Shown: positions 33,430 to 45,365, counted from the stretch's first letter. The stretch: 64,000 nt of DNA from Sepiola atlantica (GCA_963556195.1 OY744520.1:147807929-147871928); one strand, 5' to 3'. Program-made: numbers and translations. The notes: generated from the letters alone by a model not told the origin.

Positions 33430-34510
33430 CTACATAAATAACGTTTTTAGTTCTTTAAACAACGCTTGAATAAGTATTTCTGGCCAAAAATCTGTTATCG
33501 TTTTTATCGATGAGTTAGACAATATCCTGCGTTTCGTAAACACAAATTAAAAGGTATGAAGAAAAGCGTGTTTGACTACCAAATCAATAAATGTTCTTCC
33601 TTTTATTTGTAGGAACACAAGCTATTCATTTGAAGGCAATTCGAAAAGATTAAAGGCAGTAACACATCTTACGGTGAATTACACTTTAAATCAAGGAAGT
33701 GCTGAAATCTAGTTGAAGATGTATACAACCTAAATAAATACTTTTAGATAGAACTGACAGTGCTATTCAATCTCAAGATACATCAATGTCACAAATGAGG
33801 TTAATCAGTGCCAATTAAGTATATTGAGACATAATTAATTGATAATAACGCCTACTTTGAGCAAATTCTGACCTATTTCTAGCTATTTGTATCAATTTTA
33901 ACGTTATTGGTAGATTTCCGTGAAATTATACGTTCCCTATTGTCTACTCGGTGTAAGTCTTTATGCATACATATAGATAATATCAGAAACCTACAAAACT
34001 GTCATAAATAAGCAGTAAACGCTAATTTTTACGTATTTAAATCCATTTAGACACTTAAACATCCTATAATTCTAACTCTTGAATTTGACGTCATCAGATG
34101 CAAATCCAATTTGACGTAATCAGATGTCAATGCATCGAAGTATATGAATGACAGAAACCAATTCATTGAATAACTGTCAATAACTACACTTACTGTCATC
34201 TTTTTCAGGGCCATAAAAAGAAATTCCTCCTAAAAAGAAAAATACATACCGGTTGCCCAAAAAGTAATCTCGATTAAGACGAGAAACGCTCATATCACAC
34301 TGCAGCTGTCAGAATCCACAAGAGTATAAACCCTCACACAACAAGTGGGTCTTCATCCATTAGTGATATAACACCTACGGCACCATCTACACCACCACCA
34401 TCAGATAAGTACAAACGTAATAACTATTGGCACATTGAACTTTAAAGTTTCTACAGTTAATTTTCCTTGAAGAGAAAAAGAGCACCAATCTAGGATCAGA
34501 AGCAACAGCT
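33430..34510. other. No gene recognised
   Basis: Unique AT-rich DNA. A two-copy motif gacgt.atcagatg occurs at 34088-34125. Confidence 0.4.
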
Positions 34511-34512
34511 GT

Positions 34513-34824
34513 ATGGCTCGTTGGCGAAAGATTCTTAATTCAGAAGAAAATGATGCAGATGACGTTGTTGACGATGATGACGTCAGTGGTGATGGTATTG
34601 CTCACAGCGATGATAATCTTGAAGATCCAATTAACCAATTTGCTGAAGAAGATTGCTTGAAAAAGTCCAGAATTTACAGCCCTCGAAAGACAATTGATAT
34701 GCTTCTTACACCAGCAATTGACAACTTAAAATGTTTCGTCATGTTATCTAATTTTATTCAAGTTCCAGTTCTCACAGAAAACAGATTTGATTCACCTAGT
34801 AAACATTACTGTACGTCAGTTTAG
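34513..34824 (+). other. Acidic ORF, unidentified
   Basis: 103 codons: MARWRKILNSEEN, then an Asp-rich run, then IYSPRKTIDMLLTPAIDNLK and FIQVPVLTENRFDSPSK. A degenerate copy of the last block recurs at about 37138-37180, so this is likely part of a repeat (perhaps a DNA-transposon accessory or N-terminal region). No catalytic motif is visible. Sequence after the stop (34825-35208) keeps short open pieces in other frames. Confidence 0.3.
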
Positions 34825-35394
34825 ATATCGAATATACCTCCTTCCACAAAGAGTATTCCGTTACTTCATTGATGGAAATTCCCAAGCAAACATTCTGAAG
34901 TATTGACTTGGAAAGCTGGTTTAAAATCATTGGTCAAGCAATACTGACATTCTGGAATTTGCCAGTTGAATATCTACCAAAGCCATAAACAGTTTTATAC
35001 ATAGTAATTGTGATCAGTGATACTATTTTATAGCAACACAATACTAGCAGTGCACAACGCATCCAGATTGCAACTTTTAATTGATGTTGCAAAAAAAAAT
35101 TGTCTTAAATCTGATGAATATAGCGATATCAAGCTACACACTGCAGTCGAGCATTTGTCAAAACTATCCTTGTTGCAATTGAAGCTAGATCTGTGGCGAA
35201 ACTGTTGACTCGCAACATGAGACACCATCAAAGAAACGTGATGGCCATATGGAATAGTACGTTATGTACTGAACCCTGAAAATTCACCAGCCATTCCAGG
35301 GCAGTGTGTAATGACGAGGTTTACTCTTCGGTCCTAAAATGAAAGTGCTTAAACCCGTTTCTTCGCACTAATCGGCAAAAATTAATAAACACAA

Positions 35395-35520
35395 ATAATG
35401 CTATTTTGAACCAATCAGCAGATTTTTCTGAATTTATAGAAATTTCCCTTTTGGAGCGAGCTCGACCCCATATAAGGCAAGATCTTTGCTTCAACTGAAT
35501 GTTTTAGCCCTAATCTACGA
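35395..35520 (+). promoter_or_regulatory. CCAAT/TATA promoter-like segment
   Basis: ccaatcag (35421-35428) and catataagg (35471-35479) are spaced as in a pol II promoter, and tgttttagcc follows at about 35499, at the same distance from the TATA box as gcattttagcc in the 4.2-kb module. Possibly the remains of the same LTR-like unit. The hammerhead is not preserved here. Confidence 0.35.
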
Positions 35521-37690
35521 GAGAGCTTACCTCAACATTTCTCCAGTCCCATTTGCCTCATCTGTAGGGCCTTGGAACGCTGAGAATGCCTTTTCTAAAC
35601 TCACGCACACATAGCCACACTGATATCAACGCACAAACAGACAAATGCCTTAACTCTTTCACTGTCTCACGCACACACACATGCCCATACACACTGCTTG
35701 AATCCCCTTTCAATGTCGTCTTCTGATTGAAAACAAATTTATAAACTTAACTACTTTCATACTTCATACATTTTTCAGTGAACTTTATAATATGAAAACC
35801 AATAATGATTGACTATATTTAATAATTTTTAATGAAATGTAATTCATATAATTGAGTGAGGAAGTTTTGATTACAATTTTTCAGACACGTGGATAATTAT
35901 CAATTCAGGCTTCCCCGATATCTAAACTAATGCATCCTCCTTTTTTGGCAAGGACACTCAAATACTGAACAATTATTCTATGTGTTTCTATCTTTGTCGA
36001 CTTCCATTTTAAACATATATTAAATATCTTGTTTGTGAACTTATGCTTTCGATCTTTTTAATTTTGTTTGTTTATCATATAACATTTCTTTCACTCTCTT
36101 ACACATTTAAATATTACTTAAAACTGTTTAAAAATATTTTTTTAATAAAACTCGGCTCTCCAAAAATCTTTTCTTAAAAACTGGAACCCTAAAAAAGAAA
36201 CCCCCAAAAGTGCGATATGGCGTTCGACGTACGAAGTATGCTCCTCTTGTACTCCAAAGCGAATATTACACAAAGATTAAAAGATGAAAATCCTGATTGC
36301 CCCTTCAGTGTTGCTGTAATATGCATAGAATTTCCTCAAAATTCTGTCTCAGCAAGTAAACGAGAGAGGAAGTTTCAACTATATCAGGTTTCGATTAAAG
36401 ATTTTATCAGGAAAATAATCAGTTCTTCCCTTTTTGTATGCTCTTATTCTTGTGTTGATCAATTTATCCATCATATCTATCTAGTTATTTAGCTAAAGAC
36501 AACATATTTACATAGCTAAGCTTAGTAAATTTGACCTGATATAGTTCTTCTTTAAAAAGCCTTTTCATCTAGTCTTCTTTAGCTTCAAACACTGCATTAA
36601 CTAAGAGCCTGTATGAGCTACTACATTATTCATTAGATATACCTTGAGAGGAAATAATTCTATCGAAAAAGTGATGCACCATCAGTGATGGGGAGAAATG
36701 AACAGACTTATTTCCATTTGTTTGCTATTTGTTTTTTATTGATACTAAGGGTCATGTTGCAATGATTTACTTCATGCTTATCAACTTTATTTTTAAGATT
36801 GTTTAAGAGAAAGCATACTATAACTGTGGTCAATTAATATTTTATACTGTTCGATGTTTTTCTTTAATCAAATAAACTCTATTTGGGCAGGTCAGATATG
36901 TGAAACATTAAGCTTTGTCAAGGTCCGCCAGTTGACTAATTCCGATTATGTAATTAATAGTGAGCTCTATAAAACTCAATTCATGACCCCTTCAATTACC
37001 TATTTTTGCATTGAAAATTATTTTAATGCGTTTCTTTTACAATTCGGATTAAAATTCATGTATTGCATGCTTAATTTGACCAATTCCTGAAAATTACACT
37101 TTTTTGCTGGATAGTGGAAAAATACGTAACCAAGAGTACTAAATTTATCCAAGTTCCAATCTTCACAGAAAACAGACCGTGTCAAATAGTTTGGTCCCCA
37201 CATCATACTAAATACATATTATTTTGTAAATGTTAAACACGCTCTACCTTTTAGCATACATTATAATTTTCCTTATCCTTCAGAAGAGTGTTTACCTTTT
37301 CCTACTCAACTTCTAAATAATATACTGTGCACATCTCTTAAAGTAGCAAGCTGGTCGTATTTTCATTCCACGCAAGAACTATCATATACTGTCTAAAATA
37401 AGTCTGACAGTGTGAGTATAATTAAGTTGTATGGTTGTACACTGCTGTTGGCTTATTTTATGCCGAAACATGTTTTTTTATCCGATTACCTTGTAGATTA
37501 TTTTGTTTTATAGGCGTATATTTTGTAAACAAATAGTACGTAAACGATGAATTCTGTTGGAGCTATATATAAGGTAGTTACGGGTACCAGCACTCCGGAA
37601 GTGTAGTAGTTTAACTCCGACATTACTCAAAATTCTCAAACGCAACATCAAAGCAACATATTCCTATCTTCAAAATGGTATCGTAAACCT
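35521..37690. other. No gene recognised
   Basis: Unique AT-rich DNA with a second TATA-like promoter motif (gctatatataagg, 37562-37574) and the diverged repeat at 37138-37180 noted above. The frames at 36217-36492 and 36854-37090 lack recognised domains. Confidence 0.35.
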
Positions 37691-37695
37691 GGTGT

Positions 37696-37962
37696 GTGTT
37701 CAACGGTAATCAACAAAGATGTCGACGGGATTCTCCACGATTACTGCACAAAGAACGATTTAAAAGGCTAAATAAGTTATCACGTGAGCAACACAAGATT
37801 CGAGTGGACTTTATTATTGTATATAGAATCATCAACGGGAATAACGGACGTGCTTTTTACTTCAAAAATTCTATTGCTACTAATGCCAGCAACACTACAT
37901 CTTTAAAGGCTCGAAAACTATCAGAAAACATGTCTTACAATGTGAACAAAATAGTATTCTAA
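37696..37962 (+). pseudogene. Non-LTR RT C-terminal fragment
   Basis: RFKRLNKLSREQHKIRVDFI then IVYRIINGNNG matches the C-terminal pattern of CR1/Jockey-type RTs (RLK-LNL-SLE-RR-RGDLI-VYKI-NG). The rest (...NATSLKARKLSEN) drifts. There is no catalytic region; a dead 3' piece, perhaps from the same broken family as 32.2 kb. Confidence 0.55.
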
Positions 37963-38256
37963 AATAATATTCTTTTAAATTCTGGAGAGAAAAGAAAAAT
38001 ACATGTTTGAAAATGGTCAAAGTGTACAAGTCTGACAGTAAGAATGGAAAGAAAGAGCACAAGTAAAAACATGAACGAAACAAATCTACAAGAATATACA
38101 AAAAGAAGTAGTAAACATGTTAAAAGACACGATAATATAATTGAACACTTTCTATCTGTATGTATGTCTATTTGTTTTTTGTAGGTGTATGCTCCAAAAT
38201 TACGCAATCAAATTTTAGCGAATTCGAGTGTGTCACAGAGTAGTGTGAACTTGTTT

Positions 38257-38257
38257 A

Positions 38258-38308
<51 letters not shown>
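38257..38308. repeat. (ACT)n microsatellite
   Basis: About 17 units ending in ACAACAATAATA. Confidence 0.97.
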
Positions 38309-39924
38309 AACAATAATAAACACATTATAGGTTGCAAAACTATTCGATATAATTTCTCCTAGTGGAAGAAAATGAACGAATATCATGAGTTGAAAACTGG
38401 AATATATTTAAAAAGAGGAACCGAATACAGATTAAAATAACAAAAACGAATAAATAGAACATTTTCTATAATGAAAATATATATAAAAAAGAAAACGCGA
38501 ACCAAAAAAGAAAGAAAAAAATCAAATAAATGAGAAAACGACATAAATTCTGGCAGAATATGTAAAGTATTTTAGCAAAGAAACTATAACGGATCACAAA
38601 TACAACTGAGCAGACGTTTTCTGTCTCTGTGTGTATTATTTCTCATGGTAACTTACATGTAGAATTACAACAAGTGTCACATAGATAATAGTTGTGTCTG
38701 ATAGAGAGTATAATATTTACACTATCAATGCTATGGAGGATTTCGTTAGTTTCCGTGTGGGGGAGGTAGATCTAGAGTAGTTGATAAGGTTGGGAAATAA
38801 GGTAGACAGAAAACAAACGTTAACAGGACAGGAACACTTAGAATACTGTGTGCTGTGGTTGAGTCGAGACGAACACATTGACTAAGACCGCTTGGAACAG
38901 TTTGAGTCGTGTCATGTAGAAATTCTATAGAACCCTGATATTTCGTGTCAGACTAGACCTGGCGATAATGATAACTAAGGAGTAGCACCAAACCTCCCAC
39001 AGCTCGCAAATTGAGGATTAAACACCGGATACACTTAGAGGTCATACACAGGACCATATGCGAAAAGTAAAAAAGAAAAGAAGTAAACACGAAAAGAAAG
39101 TGTTAACTAAAATATATAAAGATGGAAGGAACACAAAAGGATAACAGAAAATGAAAGAAAGCAAGAAAAGAACAGAGAATATTAGAGAACAAACTGCAAA
39201 ATAAAAAGAACCACAAACACATAATTTAGCGAATCTTTTAACGAATCAGCATTTGAATATTTTTTTAGTATTTTTGGCCAACATATCTGATGAGTTTACT
39301 TTGTATTACTTAGATAATAAAGGACATGAGTATGCAAAGAATAATAACTTCCTGAAAGTTTAGATAAAGTCTTGTATCCATCGTAAATTCATTGTGTACT
39401 CCTTCTGTGATTTCCTTAGAATCAATCAATCTGTTCAGTAGTTTTTGAATCCATGTGTTTATGTATTTTGACCTTTTATATTTTAGAAACACTATCTCGT
39501 CAGTCTTTCTATAAACGATGTTCTAATTACAAAACCTGCTCTACTCACTGGGGACTATTGGACAGACAATCGGTCTGTTCTCTCAATGATGAGAATCAAG
39601 CAGCAGCGTAGGAAGAAAACTGAAATACGCCTATGAGTATCAGATTCAACGTTGAATAACTGCGGGATCCGACTAAGCGGCATTAGCTACAACGATCTTC
39701 TTCAGCACCTACCTGTCCCAAATCTCGCCAGTTCTGAAGAACATTGGAAAAGGTTGAAGCCTGCGATCGTAAAAAATAATATTTTTATTTTTCATGCGAA
39801 ACAGCAGTTAGAATTTGTAAAAAGTGATGCGATTATGACGTGAAAAGAATGTTTTTATTCTTTTTTTTTTCGAACCATAGCCTTTAGAATACAAAATGTG
39901 TAGTGTGTTTAAGGAGTAGAATGA

Positions 39925-39930
<6 letters not shown>
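38309..39930. other. No gene recognised
   Basis: A-rich unique DNA. The 63-codon frame at 39652-39843 starts MNNCGIRLSGISYNDLLQHL with no family I recognise. Its 3' end (cgattatgacgtgaaaag) resembles, inverted, sequence at 19520-19590, so it is probably repeat-derived. Confidence 0.35.

Positions 39931-39931
<1 letters not shown>

Positions 39932-39996
<65 letters not shown>
39932..39996. repeat. (TA)n tract
   Basis: Left neighbour of the second hammerhead inverted-repeat-type element. Confidence 0.97.
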
Positions 39997-40002
<6 letters not shown>

Positions 40003-40004
40003 AT

Positions 40005-40135
40005 AAAATGAAGTAATAAAATAAGGTGTCAATCAAATTTTATTAGAATTCAAAGTTCATGCAAAGCATCCTTAAGTCCTTAGCTCATGAGTTTTCAAAG
40101 ATAATTCTTCTCTTCAGAGGACCATTACCGCAGTT
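40005..40135 (-). mobile_element. Hammerhead-bearing element, copy 2
   Basis: Matches 18418-18550 (atgaagtaataaaataaggt then caatcaaattttattagaat; agaggaccattaccg at the other side) but lacks the inverted outer end. Carries the ribozyme at 40075-40123. Confidence 0.75.
40075..40123 (-). ncRNA. Hammerhead ribozyme, copy 2
   Basis: Minus strand. Stem I is GGUCCU/AGGACU, perfect as in copy 1. CUGAAGA is at 40117-40111. Stem II is GAAGA-AUUA-UCUUU, then GAAA. Stem III has one A-C mismatch next to the core, and the triplet is CUA. The N7 difference (G in copy 1, A here) falls at the one variable core position, so the core is conserved between copies. Predicted cleavage is between 40081 and 40080. 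Confidence 0.7.
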
Positions 40136-40381
40136 ATACTACTACAGGCAATAAAATTACGCTTTGAAAATATATAAAATTATATACACAAATATATAAA
40201 AATACATAACATCAAACATATCAATCCAAAAACATACTTTTGTTGAATCCATACAGTCCATCCAAGTCATACAAGTTGAGAAGCATAATCAGGAAGGACA
40301 TTACTCCAAGATACAAACAGCAGTCCAAATATGTGAAATTGAAGGGGCCGGCAAAGTTATCCAGTCGCGAAATGTGTAATA

Positions 40382-40430
<49 letters not shown>
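40382..40430. repeat. (TA)n-(TG)n compound tract
   Basis: TA to 40403, then TG. Confidence 0.97.
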
Positions 40431-40436
<6 letters not shown>

Positions 40437-41465
40437 ATGTTAGTGGGAGATAACCCACACAGAGTGCTCAGTTATTAAGAACAATTCAAAAGTGTGGCTA
40501 TCTTCGTTCAAGAGTTGTAATCGGACACATAGACAGAAAAGAGAGTCAATTATGGCAAGCGTATTGCTCATTATATTACTTTTCCTTAGATAATTTTCAT
40601 CACGTTTTTCATCGCAGGTCGCATTATCAAGACAGTCTATAGTTATATTTTTTCAGCCTTCCTCACGTCTTGTCTCTTGAACGCGTCCACCGAGACAAAG
40701 TGAATGGCTTCATCACCACTCTCTCGCTCGAAGCTGACGTTTTATCCGCTAACATGTATCAGAAATTTCCGTTCCCACGATACTTGATTTTCAATCCTGC
40801 TGATCTCGTGGACACTTGTCTGACATTTTTCAGTTTTCTAACTTATAGATCTTTGTCTCTTTCTGGCATGCCCTTCAAAGCAGACAGACGTTTCGTCTAG
40901 CTCCTTCTGGAAGCATGCTTTCCAAAACCCTCGCAGGCTTTACCTCTAGGTCATGTCTTCTGATAGCAGTCGTATAGCCTCTAAGAAACATACAATGCAA
41001 AGTAAGTTACATTACTTATTCATTGTTCATGCATAGTTCTCAATCTCCGCCCCTGCCAACATGTGTTCTTTCTCATTGTATTTGATACCATAATGTATTC
41101 CTTTTATAGTAGTTATGTTTGTTGTTTTCTCCTGGCATATTATATTTTGTACTATCTTAGATGTTTCATATCCCCGTTTTACGTTTGTCATCGACAAACT
41201 ATTCATAAATACATTTATGTGTATGTAAATCTGACTGATTCTTTACTCTTATTCTTTTATCTTTTTTCGACAGACGTGTGTGTTATTCCCAATAACACGA
41301 CAGGCAAAATGGCAACCTTGTGTATGGGAAGTAGATACCGGACAAGTGTGTCGCTACAAAATAAAGATAGAATATAAAATATGCTTAGCTTTGCACTACG
41401 CATTTCATTCTGCATTTCTATAAATGTTGTGGTTCTCATTTCTTACAATCTCTCTTTCTTTATAA
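40431..41465. other. No gene recognised
   Basis: Unique sequence. Frames at 40670-40900 and 41063-41377 have no recognised domain. Confidence 0.35.
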
Positions 41466-41469
41466 CTCA

Positions 41470-41757
41470 AGCGTGAACACCCTCTGTCAAAAAATGAGGG
41501 AAAAAATTATCTTTCACCAGTGTTCACACTAATAACGTTATTTTATGATAAATTTAAAAAAAGAAATACGAAAGAGAGAGAGAAAAACAACTGGAACGTT
41601 TTAAAATAGAAAAAAGAACAGAAAAACATGAATCGGTGTAGAAAGTAAAGAGAAAAAAAGAATGAAAATTATGGAAATAAATTTGCTTACTTAATTTCCC
41701 TAAATACTTTAAATGGATTCACCCGGCAGTTTTTTACTCGCTAGTCTTTATGTGACG

Positions 41758-41761
<4 letters not shown>
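41470..41761 (+). repeat. Dispersed TA-ending repeat, copy 1
   Basis: Matches 55325-55588: ccctctgtc-aa-atga at the left, an A/G-rich middle, and a right end like gttttttactcg...gtgacgggacatata. A fragment of the right part also lies at 6325-6400. Confidence 0.7.

Positions 41762-41799
<38 letters not shown>
41762..41799. repeat. (TA)n tract
   Basis: Sits between two different repeats, both ending at it. Confidence 0.97.
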
Positions 41800-41802
<3 letters not shown>

Positions 41803-41985
41803 AATATTTTTTTTTTTAAATAAATATTAAATATTTAAATACCTAGAGACATCGATGTTTCATGCTAACGCAATCTTCAGTCTAGGAACTAATTTTCAAC
41901 GGTCGGTGGGCGCGAACCCCGAACACAAATCGCCACTGATTCGTAGTCGGTGATCTTAACCAAAGGGCCATCGCAAATTAATTAG
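41800..41985 (-). repeat. tRNA-headed SINE with embedded hammerhead
   Basis: Minus strand. A tRNA-like head GCGATGGCCCTTTGGTTAAG (box A, from 41982) and GGGGTTCGCGCCC (box B, 41924-41912) are separated as in a tRNA. Then comes a short linker and a hammerhead (41886-41842), and an AT-rich tail reaching the TA tract. The internal boxes would drive pol III transcription of the ribozyme. tRNA-type SINEs carrying hammerheads are known from schistosomes (the Sm-alpha family). Confidence 0.75.
41842..41886 (-). ncRNA. Hammerhead ribozyme in SINE
   Basis: Minus strand. Stem I is CCUAGA (41886-41881) with UCUAGG (41847-41842), 6 perfect pairs. CUGAAGA is at 41880-41874. Stem II is UGC-GUUA-GCA, flanked by a U-U mismatch where G10.1-C11.1 is usual. 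GAAAC. Stem III is ACAU/AUGU (ACATCGATGT). The optimal GUC triplet ends at 41848. Predicted cleavage is between 41848 and 41847. All invariant single-stranded core bases are present. The 10.1-11.1 mismatch should lower activity. Confidence 0.75.
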
Positions 41986-42390
41986 TAAATGTAGAATAAC
42001 TTTAACTGTAAATATCGACACGTGGCCGTAGATACACAAATAGATACACATTGCACATTCCTCTTTATTATCGAGTGGAGGATTATCTATGCCTTTGATA
42101 ATCTTCGTGAACTTTCTCTGTACTCAATGACATATTAACTTATTTATTATACTACAGCAACTTCAATGGTATGACCACGGTTTCAGAATGGATGAGAGTT
42201 ATTAGGTAAATAGACGCAGAACAGTTGAGGTAGCAGGTTCAGTTCAAAGAGGAAGGTTAAGGAAAACATGCAATGGAGTGATAAGAACTCATTGAGAAAA
42301 AGAGGGATACATTAAGACCAGGTCAGAGATAGGTTTGTTTGGGAGTCTAAAGTCGTCCAATTCATGGCAGCATGTAAAACGGACGTTAAA

Positions 42391-42440
42391 CTTCTGCTGC
42401 TGCTGCTGCTGCTGATGCTGATGCTGATGCTGATGCTGCT

Positions 42441-42471
<31 letters not shown>

Positions 42472-42475
42472 ATCT
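42391..42475. repeat. (CTG)n/(ATG)n microsatellite
   Basis: CTG, GATGCT and GATGAT units. The minus 75-codon frame (42289-42516) reads poly-His/Gln after an acidic DLDLDED and is most simply repeat translation. Confidence 0.9.
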
Positions 42476-42614
42476 TCATCCAGATCTAGATCCATGCAAT
42501 AAATTCGAGTCCTCAAAATCTTCTACAATTTTGAAATTCATAACAAAATGTTGGCACTTTTATAGTTTTTAAAAATATATCATCTATTGTGTCTATAAAC
42601 AAGCTTTTAACATT

Positions 42615-42713
<99 letters not shown>
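42615..42713. repeat. (TA)n-(GATA)n compound tract
   Basis: TA to 42680, then about eight GATA units. Confidence 0.97.
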
Positions 42714-42839
42714 TAATCTAGGTAAGGTTTTAGCCCACAGGTTATACTCTAGAGAACAGGTACTGTGTTTATATGGTAAAGTTCGATAATAAATAGAGCT
42801 ATTCATATAATATAAGTGTTATTTATACACACATTTGAC

Positions 42840-42905
42840 TACATACAAAGACACGTTTCAACCTAAGCTTTTGCAAGTTAGGTATTCTCAGGTCGAAAAG
42901 TATAG
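42840..42905 (-). repeat. Hammerhead-like remnant
   Basis: Minus: CTGAGAA (G8 changed to A), U, perfect 6-bp stem ACCUAA/UUAGGU around CUUGCAAAAGC, U, GAAACGUGUC. It has the same U-U at the base of stem II as the 4.3- and 41.8-kb motifs. Stem I does not pair. Probably inactive. Confidence 0.5.
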
Positions 42906-43309
42906 ATGTCTGCTTTTCAACATGAATTGAGAATAAAACAAACGAATTGATGAAAACCACTGAACATAAACATTAAGTACGCAATGCAAATATATCAGTT
43001 TCTTTTTGTGCTAGAGTGTTGGAGTCTTTTACCTTACACGGGGAGTTCGTATTGAATGACTTAATCATCAATTATGGCCGCACCACCTTTCAGCTAGTTT
43101 GTCTTGCTAGTTTAGCGTTCGCTGTAAACGTGAAATTCTCTTATTTCTTTGGTTGCTTTGATGCCAAATAAATAAATAAAAACAACACGACGAACACGGA
43201 ACACCATTAGAGGATTGTTGTATGAATATCAGGAACGCCGATGGGCTTCGAATCAAATTGAATTACATACACTTAATGTTGGCTAAATGACTTTCAATTA
43301 AGATTATCT
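42906..43309. other. No gene recognised
   Basis: Unique sequence left of the GC-rich island. Confidence 0.4.
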
Positions 43310-43395
43310 CCCGCAAGATTGGCGCTGTAGCCTTTCGTCGCCATGTTTTTCCCCGCCCCGTTGAACAGCGGCCGCCCCTAGCAACAGTAAGCAGG
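43310..43395 (-). promoter_or_regulatory. GC-rich promoter-like island
   Basis: On the minus strand, in order: GTTGCTAGGGGC (X-box-like), a NotI-type GCGGCCGC (43369-43376), a GC box GGGGCGGGG (43350-43358), AACATGGCGACGAAAGG (YY1-like, or a start codon in fair context), then GCGCCAAT. The short frame from that ATG is MATKGYSANLAGDNLN and a stop. It is the densest CpG cluster in the window and lacks repeat features. If real it would drive transcription leftward, but no following exon is recognised. Confidence 0.4.
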
Positions 43396-43436
43396 GAGGA
43401 ATAAAGAGTAGTGAGCTATATAGAGAGAAAGGGGAG

Positions 43437-43472
43437 CGATAGAGAGAGAGAGAAAGAGAGAGAGAGAGAGGA
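43437..43472. repeat. (GA)n tract
   Basis: GAGA repeat just upstream (minus sense) of the GC-rich island. Confidence 0.9.
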
Positions 43473-43529
43473 GGGCAAAGCTCTATAGAAGGTTGGTTGG
43501 TTGTTGGGTGGAGTATGAAAGGTATATGA

Positions 43530-44140
43530 AGAAAGTAAACCAAACAAAAAATTGGAACGAAACAACGAATAACGAATGAAAGAAAAGAAAAAAAACTATG
43601 AATAACAGGATAGAAATGCAGAATGAAAGACACAAATAAGAGCAGACCAGAAAGCCACATTAAATAACGTAGGAGAAGAAGAAATAAAAAGTGAAAGAAA
43701 AGAACGGCGTATGACATGTATATAAAATACATTCAAAATAGAAAAGACTCGTTATATGACAAGCAAGCTGAAATAAAAAAAACAAAGAAAAAGAGAGAAC
43801 AGGCTACGTGTATGACAGGTACATAAAAGATAGAGTAAATTTTAAAAAATAGGAAATAAAAAAAATAGAAGGAAATAAAAAAAACTCGTTATGCAACATG
43901 TAGATGATAAAAAAGGAAGAAAAAGAAACACTTCGGATTATAGCAAGTATATCAGACAGAAAGAATGAAAAACATCTAAATAAAAAGAAGGAAGAAAGTA
44001 TTAATTCGAGAGAGAAGGAAACAATCTAGGAAGATTATCGGTATATGACACGCACATGAGACAAAGAAAATAAAATAAAAAAGAAAGAAAAGGTTAGATG
44101 TATGACACGTACGTGATATATAAAGGGGACTTTTGTAGAA
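43530..44140. repeat. Purine-rich degenerate tandem array A
   Basis: Units of roughly 60-80 bp built on gtatgacaggtacatgaaa-like sequence followed by AAAGAAAGAAAA recur (43705, 43757, 43807, 43890, 43945, 44040, 44095). A continuation of the same theme lies at 45370-45905. Confidence 0.7.
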
Positions 44141-44509
44141 AGTGATCAAATTCAAGAGATAACTACATCTGAATAAAATAATAACTTACTGAAAAGAGAA
44201 TTTCGGACATTGTAAACAGATGCAACTTATTAGATGCTTATTTTCGAGTCTGTCGAATTTAGTTCAAAAGTTTCTTATATTTGTAATTTTCTTTTTAATA
44301 GAAAATACGATACTTGCAGAGTTTGTAACAATTTCTTATAATAAATACAAGACATTTTTTACATGATTCAATACATTTTTTTACATGTTTAAAACTTGAA
44401 TAATCAAGAAATGTTAATTAATGTACTTTTTTTATTAGAATAGATCAACCGGTTTGTAATTTCTATTCTTTAATAAAACAAACGAACAAACCTTTAACAA
44501 CGATATAAT

Positions 44510-44890
44510 GTTTATTGACTTGACTTGACTTGGTCCCTTAACCCCCTCCTGGGTCGTAGGGGCGCTGCACCAATGCACTCCACACCAGCTGTCTCCACTT
44601 CTGACGGTCATGGGCAATGGACTGGGTTGTAGCGAAGTTGTAGCCCGTCCACTCTTTGATGTTGTCCGTCCATCTTTTGTGTTGTCTACCTCTCCTTCTC
44701 TTGCCTTGCACTGCTCCCTGCAGGATGGTTTTGGAGAGACCACTGCCCCTTGTCACGTGACCATACCATCCAAGCTTTCTTTTTCTTACAGTTGTCAGCA
44801 AATCTTCGTAGTTGTTCAGATTTGCGTTGATGAGCGCGCGAACTTCTTCGTCTGTGACACGGTCTGAGTACGAGATGTTCATTAACCAAC
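44510..44890 (-). pseudogene. RTE-type LINE 3' end, RT C-terminus
   Basis: The minus frame 44882-44538 contains RKRKLGWYGHVTRGSGLSKT, ILQGAVQGKRRRGRQHKRW and DNIKEWTGYNFATTQSIAHD, ending with a short ALVQRP tail. This is the C-terminal end of a non-LTR endonuclease-RT (pattern RKLRWYGHV-R...KTIL-G-V-G-R-RGRQ-KRW-DNIKEWTG), which I associate with RTE-type elements. About 114 residues remain open without a stop, so it is relatively young, but the element is 5'-truncated and its EN and catalytic RT regions are missing. After the stop the 3' end shows the short tandem TCAAG TCAAG TCAA (44514-44531), as expected for RTE tails. Confidence 0.85.
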
Positions 44891-45365
44891 TACAAAAATT
44901 AAATAAACTTTTTACAATAAATCAAAACTTACACAATTAAACTATCTTTGTATTAATTATTAAACAAAAACATATTACAGACTCTGCAACTATCGTCGCG
45001 GATTCTTTATGAAAAATAAAAAATTGAAGAGTTAGAATGCAAATAAATAATCTTTTGTCTAATTTGAAACATTGAACAATACAAGGCCAAATATATTTAA
45101 TCTAGACTTGGCCTAAAATCTTATTTAAATTAAAAGTCAACAGAAATTATGCCGGTATCATATTAGGTAAAACACAATTTTTAAATGTAATCCAGTGTAG
45201 ACATACACTAATTTTTGTAGTGATAGCTTCGTAATTTTGAAAATGGCGTTTATCGCATTTTGCATTCGAACTCTTCAATTATAACGTCTCAAATATGTTT
45301 TCAGCCAATGATTATTCGCTTAGTAAAACTTACTTATCTCTTTTGCAGTTTTCACACTTTCTGCA
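44891..45365. other. No gene recognised
   Basis: AT-rich unique DNA between two purine-rich arrays. Confidence 0.4.

Noticed and set aside
42289..42516. Poly-His/Gln ORF with acidic start
   Set aside because: CTG/ATG microsatellite read on the minus strand; no conserved flank recognised.
44610..44867. 85-codon plus ORF
   Set aside because: Antisense shadow of the RTE RT C-terminus.
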